Translations under genes and position numbers: made by a program
Shown: in pieces, positions 60,783 to 64,000 of the stretch
Position numbering within the stretch: position 1 is the first letter of the stretch
Layout of the letters: each line of letters opens with the position of its first letter
The notes under the pieces: model-generated
Told to the model about the DNA's origin: nothing
What the model saw: the letters and a program-made list of their open reading frames with translations, nothing else
Database searches by the model: none
From: an uncultured Dehalococcoidia bacterium
GTDB lineage: Bacteria > Chloroflexota > Dehalococcoidia > Lucifugimonadales > UBA3495
NCBI GenBank assembly: GCA_958296445.1
Contig: OY282565.1
Span: 3,521,570 to 3,585,569 of the forward strand
Length of the DNA: 64,000 bases
Direction of reading: 5' to 3'

Positions 60783-61457
60783 CTAGCCGCCCTGCGATGC
60801 GCCGGCGGGCGGCGCAACGCGCCCGGTTAGCAGCCACAGCCCGGCCAGTATCAGCCAGACCAGGAATGCTATCCCGGTTAGCCGGTGCATCAGGGTGGCG
60901 GAGTCCAGCCAGATGAACAGCATCGCCACTCCCAGCGCCGCCCCCGCCACGGCGTAGACCCGCATAACCCCGCCCGTCCGCCACTGCGCCGGGGCCAGCG
61001 CAGCCAAAGCCAGCCCGGCCAAAGTAAAGCCCAAGGCCCCAGTGGCCCAGCGTATTGCAAGCAACACATCCCCGCCCCCTCCCGGGGCCAGCAACGCCAA
61101 AGCGATGGCGCAGACGCCCGACACCGCCGTAACTATCCCCGACGCCGCCAAGAGGAAACAGGCCACACCCGCCGCCCTTGCCAGCAGCGTTGCCTGAACC
61201 GGCGGCAACAGGCGCGACAACCTGCCCGCGGCGGCCCAAAGAACCAGCCCGGACGCCAGACGCGCCGCCCCGCCAAAGCCGTATGCGGCGCGGCTGTCGG
61301 CAATGGCGTACAATGATTCCTGCGCCGTCGGCTGGTCGGCATCAGCCAGCAACCGCAGCCCCACGGACGCGGCGGTTGCGGCGGCGGTCAGCAACAACAG
61401 CACTCCGGCGGCGCGGTAATCAGGAATAGGGGCAGCCCGGTGAAACCAGAAAAGCAC
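60783..61457 (-). CDS. multi-pass membrane protein (DUF4386-like)
   Basis: A 225-residue, Ala/Leu/Gly-rich protein with about six membrane helices, starting near the GTG at 61457 (VLFWFHRAAPIPDYRAAGVL). The segment ESLYAIADSRAAYGFGGAAR resembles DUF4386-type proteins. A longer form from 61520 would overlap the upstream gene by 53 bases and adds an unlikely N-terminus. It follows the DinB-like gene by 10 bases, so the two are cotranscribed. The function is unknown. Confidence 0.68.
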   Translation of the reverse strand: MLFWFHRAAPIPDYRAAGVLLLLTAAATAASVGLRLLADADQPTAQESLYAIADSRAAYGFGGAARLASGLVLWAAAGRLSRLLPPVQATLLARAAGVACFLLAASGIVTAVSGVCAIALALLAPGGGGDVLLAIRWATGALGFTLAGLALAALAPAQWRTGGVMRVYAVAGAALGVAMLFIWLDSATLMHRLTGIAFLVWLILAGLWLLTGRVAPPAGASQGG

Positions 61458-61467
61458 GGCCCGCCCG

Positions 61468-62100
61468 TCAGATAAGCAGGTTGAAATTGGACGGCAAAGG
61501 CGTTCTGCCGGTAAGGGCATCGGCCAGCGCCGGGCCGCGGCCTTCCGCTACCGCCACCCCGGCAAGCACCTGCAACGCCACCTGCATTCCGCTGGGCGGC
61601 GGCGGCGCCTCTACCCCCAACGCCCGGGCCAAGTCGCCCCCGTGAATCACCAGCTCCATAATGCGGAGTGCCAGATAATCTATAAGCCGCATTCCGCCTT
61701 GCGGCGTGGCGAGGATAAAATCCTCATCCAGTTCGTTCACCCTGTCGCGGGCCATACTAAGGAAGCCGCGCACCATCATTTGCGGGCTGTCCATAATTTC
61801 CAGCCCGGCGGAGCGGCCCATTTCCGCAATGCGGTCGGGGTCGGCGTTCTGCCGCACATTGAGAATCCAGGCCACCGCCGACTCCACATCCACCTGCGGC
61901 GCCGGCTTTTCGGAGTAGCCGACCACAGTGCTAATAGAGCGGTAAGTATGACCCGCCAAGTCGCGCACCGTCCACTGGCCCAAGGCCGGCGCCTCCCAGC
62001 CGTCTATATCCACCCCGTCCACCAGCCCGGCGAAAAATTCGGCGGATTCCAAATACGCCTCCCTTACCCTGTCGCCGAAAGCACTTCTACCCTGAGTCAT
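61468..62100 (-). CDS. DinB-like / mycothiol-dependent maleylpyruvate isomerase family protein
   Basis: A 210-residue helical-bundle protein of the TIGR03083/MDMPI_N type. GQWTVRDLAGHTYRSISTVV contains the first metal-binding His; LALRIMELVIHGGDLARALG contains the later His pair region. Members act as thiol-dependent transferases or isomerases, but many have no known substrate, and mycothiol is not expected outside actinobacteria. GGAGG lies six bases before the ATG. Confidence 0.82.
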   Translation of the reverse strand: MTQGRSAFGDRVREAYLESAEFFAGLVDGVDIDGWEAPALGQWTVRDLAGHTYRSISTVVGYSEKPAPQVDVESAVAWILNVRQNADPDRIAEMGRSAGLEIMDSPQMMVRGFLSMARDRVNELDEDFILATPQGGMRLIDYLALRIMELVIHGGDLARALGVEAPPPPSGMQVALQVLAGVAVAEGRGPALADALTGRTPLPSNFNLLI

Positions 62101-62110
62101 ACATCACCTC

Positions 62111-62270
62111 CGCGCAATATCCGCAAATGCCACCCACCACCCCCCCGCAACATATCCGTCAACGGCGCACACCACCCCCACGCAACATATCCGTCAACGG
62201 CGCACACCATCCCCGCGCAATACCCGTGAATGGCGCACACCATCCCATCGCAATATCCGTAGGGGCGCAC
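62111..62270. repeat. 35-bp tandem repeat upstream of the DinB-like gene
   Basis: About four and a half copies of a 35-bp unit, CGCAACATATCCGTCAACGG with CGCACACCACCCC, begin at ~62111, 62146, 62181, 62216 and 62249. The last copy runs into the palindrome at 62263. Confidence 0.85.
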
Positions 62271-62347
62271 AGCCGTGCGCCCTAACGTCTGGCATCAGGA
62301 ACATCCCCGGAACCCGAGGTACAGGGCGCACGGCTGTGCGCCCCTAC
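62263..62347. repeat. pair of REP-like palindromes in inverted arrangement
   Basis: GGGCGCACAGCCGTGCGCCC (62263-62282) and GGGCGCACGGCTGTGCGCCC (62324-62343) are reverse complements of each other, with 41 bases between them. They are the same family as the 5.4-5.9 kb array. Confidence 0.85.
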
Positions 62348-62395
62348 GGGGTTTATGGTTGGCCCACCAGATTTCCGCGCAATATCCGTAGGGGC
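62348..62395. repeat. duplicated 3' tip of the Ldh-type gene
   Basis: TTATGGTTGGCCCACCAGATT at 62352 repeats, with small changes, the Ldh gene's own end (TTATGGCTGCCCCACCAGAT at 62396). On the minus strand both read NLVGQP-stop. The intervening CGCGCAATATCCGTAGGGGC is another copy of the local repeat. Confidence 0.75.
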
Positions 62396-63448
62396 TTATG
62401 GCTGCCCCACCAGATTCTCCACTTCCAGCGACTGCATCAGCCCGCTGATTTGGGCCCACGTTTCGTCCTCGACGAATATACCGTCGCGGCGGCGGGCCTG
62501 CTCGGTGCGATGCTCGATTTCGCCGGGATACAGCACCTCGCTGAAACCGGCGGCGGGCGGCGAATCCTTGACGAACTGGACGAACTCGCCCATATCCTGC
62601 TTGAACTCGTCCAAAGGGCGGAAATGCTCCAGATTGAAAGCGGCGATGAAACAGCCGTCGTTGTGGCGGCCCTCCGGGTCAATGCCGAAGCCGAGGCCGG
62701 TAAGCAGCCCGGAAAACACCTCCACCATAAAGGACAGCGCATAGCCCTTATGCCCCTGGTCTACGCCCACCGGCAGGATGGCGCCGCCGGAAAAGTAGTC
62801 GTTGGGGTCGGTAGTCGGGTTCCCCTCGCGGTCAACAATCCAGCCCAAGGGGATGGACTCGCGGCGGTTGCGGGCCAGGGAGATTTTGCCCAAAGCAACA
62901 GTGCTGGATGCCATATCCATCAGCACCGGGCCGTCGAGGTTGCTGGGCATACCGATGCAGATAGGGTTGGTTCCCAGCTTGCGGGCGCGTCCGCCGAAGG
63001 GCGCCACGTGCTTGGGGGCGGCCCCGGAATCGGCGGTAATCAGCCCAATCATACCCTCGGCGGCGGCCATAGTCGGGTAGTCGCCCAGCCGTCCGATGTG
63101 GCTCTGCGAGTGAACCGTGACGGCGGCGACCCCGTGGCTGCGGGCCTTGTCGATCGCCATCCGCATCGCCCGCTCGGTGACCACAAAGCCGAAGCCCCAG
63201 TTGCCGTTGATGACCGCGGTGCAAGGCGCTTCCCGCTCGACCACAAAGGGGGCGCCGGGGGCGATATGCCCAACGTCAATGCGATCGGCGTAGGTAGGAA
63301 TCTGGATGACGCCGTGGGAGTCGTGGCCGCACAGGTTGGCCTTGACCAGATGGGCGGCCACCACCTCGGCCTCAGCCTCGGGCGTACCCTTGGCGCGATA
63401 GATATGATAGGCCGCCTTATGCAGATATTCAGGCGAAAAAACGGGCAT
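62396..63448 (-). CDS. Ldh family (malate/L-lactate-type) NAD(P)-dependent oxidoreductase
   Basis: This 350-residue enzyme belongs to the type 2 malate/lactate dehydrogenase family, which reduces or oxidises 2-hydroxy acids and ureidoglycolate with NAD(P). Family blocks are HLVKANLCGHDSHGVIQIPT, VTVHSQSHIGRLGDYPTMAA, GLITADSGAAPKHVAPFGGR, GTNPICIGMPS and VDQGHKGYALSFMVEVFSGL. The ATG at 63448 with GAGGT upstream gives the usual N-terminus (M)PVFSPEYLHKAAYHIYRAKG; an extension to 63544 is rejected. The substrate is not settled. Confidence 0.9.
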   Translation of the reverse strand: MPVFSPEYLHKAAYHIYRAKGTPEAEAEVVAAHLVKANLCGHDSHGVIQIPTYADRIDVGHIAPGAPFVVEREAPCTAVINGNWGFGFVVTERAMRMAIDKARSHGVAAVTVHSQSHIGRLGDYPTMAAAEGMIGLITADSGAAPKHVAPFGGRARKLGTNPICIGMPSNLDGPVLMDMASSTVALGKISLARNRRESIPLGWIVDREGNPTTDPNDYFSGGAILPVGVDQGHKGYALSFMVEVFSGLLTGLGFGIDPEGRHNDGCFIAAFNLEHFRPLDEFKQDMGEFVQFVKDSPPAAGFSEVLYPGEIEHRTEQARRRDGIFVEDETWAQISGLMQSLEVENLVGQP

Positions 63449-63621
63449 AACGAAACCTCGCGGCGCAACAGGGTAGGAACCAAGCCAGGCCACCAACGGC
63501 CGGGCCAAACAAACCGCCCTAAGTCTAGCCCCGCCCCGCAACATTGTCCAGAAAAGCGGGGCAGGGGTAGGCTATACTGGAGAAAGGGCGTGGCCCTGAA
63601 AATGATTGAGGGGTGAATCCA

Positions 63622-63888
63622 ATGACTGTATCCGAACTGATAGCCCAACTGCAAAAGCTGCCCCCCGACCTGAAAGTCGAGGCCGAGGGCTGCGATTGCG
63701 TCAACGATGTGCGGGCCGCAGGCGTCTACGTGTTGAACCCGGGGAGCAGTAGAGAGGATGGCAAGCCCCGTTGCATTTTAGTCTGCGAGCCGGATTTCTA
63801 CGGGATACTCGGGCCGAGCATGAAGGAACGGCAACGGCAAAGATACCTACAGTCGCAAAAGCGGCAAGACCAACCAGCCGGGCAATGA
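63622..63888 (+). CDS. small protein of unknown function
   Basis: An 88-residue protein beginning MTVSELIAQLQKLPPDLKVE, a pattern seen in many small phage-like or accessory proteins whose function is unknown. It then has a strand-rich middle with three cysteines and a basic, Gln-rich C-terminus (MKERQRQRYLQSQKRQDQP). The ATG at 63622 has GAGGGG eight bases upstream; a GTG at 63613 is in frame. Confidence 0.7.
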   Translation: MTVSELIAQLQKLPPDLKVEAEGCDCVNDVRAAGVYVLNPGSSREDGKPRCILVCEPDFYGILGPSMKERQRQRYLQSQKRQDQPAGQ

Positions 63889-63983
63889 CCAGAAAGCGTT
63901 CTGCGGGAATTTCCCAACCGCCACAAACCGCCCCCGGCCGGTTGTATCCGGGCGCCCGGACGTGCTATGCTTAAGTGCAGGAT

Positions 63984-64000
63984 GCCCCTGTAGCTCAGCG
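63984..64000 (+). tRNA. 5' end of a tRNA, cut by the window
   Basis: GCCCCTGTAGCTCAGCG is a standard tRNA beginning: 7-base acceptor strand, TA, and the D-arm start GCTC-AG. The anticodon is beyond the window, so the identity is unknown. Confidence 0.78.

Overview
The window is about 64 kb of a GC-rich bacterial chromosome, probably from a metagenome-assembled genome. Gene content suggests a member of the Chloroflexota (SAR202/Dehalococcoidia-like): three flavin-dependent luciferase-family oxidoreductases, CocE, Ldh and gamma-glutamyltransferase type catabolic enzymes, a giant surface protein held by a C-terminal membrane helix instead of an LPXTG signal, and Gram-positive-type LexA boxes. 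No rRNA or other phylogenetic marker is present, so this placement is an inference of moderate strength. Many starts are GTG or TTG. Intergenic spaces are filled with short palindromic repeats.

Layout. 1-5.3 kb: the end of acetyl-CoA synthetase, then a cluster of toxin-antitoxin-like genes (HicAB, a Uma2 nuclease, HigBA) and a flavin oxidoreductase. 5.2-6.5 kb: a non-coding block with five copies of a ~103-bp tandem repeat and a run of 19 C residues. 6.5-16.5 kb: one gene for a ~3328-residue surface protein made of about 22 Calx-beta-like modules, a leucine-rich repeat domain with a plant-like N-cap, Pro/Glu and Asp/Pro spacers, and a membrane anchor. 16.7-22.4 kb: an ABC exporter, an AAA ATPase overlapping a PIN-like gene, a broken Fe-S oxidoreductase gene, and a frameshifted VapC-like gene behind a 270-residue gene of unknown function. 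22.5-33.9 kb: metabolic genes (gamma-glutamyltransferase, peroxiredoxin, nucleoside hydrolase, alpha/beta hydrolase, HAD, two flavin oxidoreductases, a CMD-family protein, an MFS exporter) plus a nuclease-like/DUF2283-like pair. 33.9-36.7 kb: pstCAB without pstS. 37-41.3 kb: dCTP deaminase, then a siroheme nitrite/sulfite reductase with uroporphyrinogen-III synthase behind an attenuator-like leader. 41.4-50.9 kb: a FAD oxidoreductase, a membrane-anchored zinc peptidase, a tandem triplicated small membrane gene next to selB, DUF4926/DUF6883 genes, and hemW with a partial second copy made by a 543-bp segmental duplication. 51-64 kb: a Mg-chelatase-like ATPase, a radical SAM gene behind two abutting LexA-like boxes, phoU, a lipoprotein gene cut by an amber codon and bracketed by direct repeats, CocE hydrolase, a Fic protein behind a palindromic operator array, MTHFS-like, DinB-like and Ldh genes, and the first bases of a tRNA.

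How the genes work together. pstCAB and the distant phoU form a phosphate uptake and signalling set. nirA-type reductase plus hemD couples siroheme precursor supply to nitrite or sulfite reduction. HemW belongs to heme maturation and SelB to selenocysteine insertion, although no selenoprotein is seen here. The most unusual material is the possibly phase-variable giant surface protein, the leader-terminator structures before pstC and the siroheme reductase, the LexA-controlled radical SAM gene, and several two-gene modules that resemble toxin-antitoxin or defence systems. Several genes carry single-base frameshifts or a nonsense codon. These may be true decay or assembly errors.
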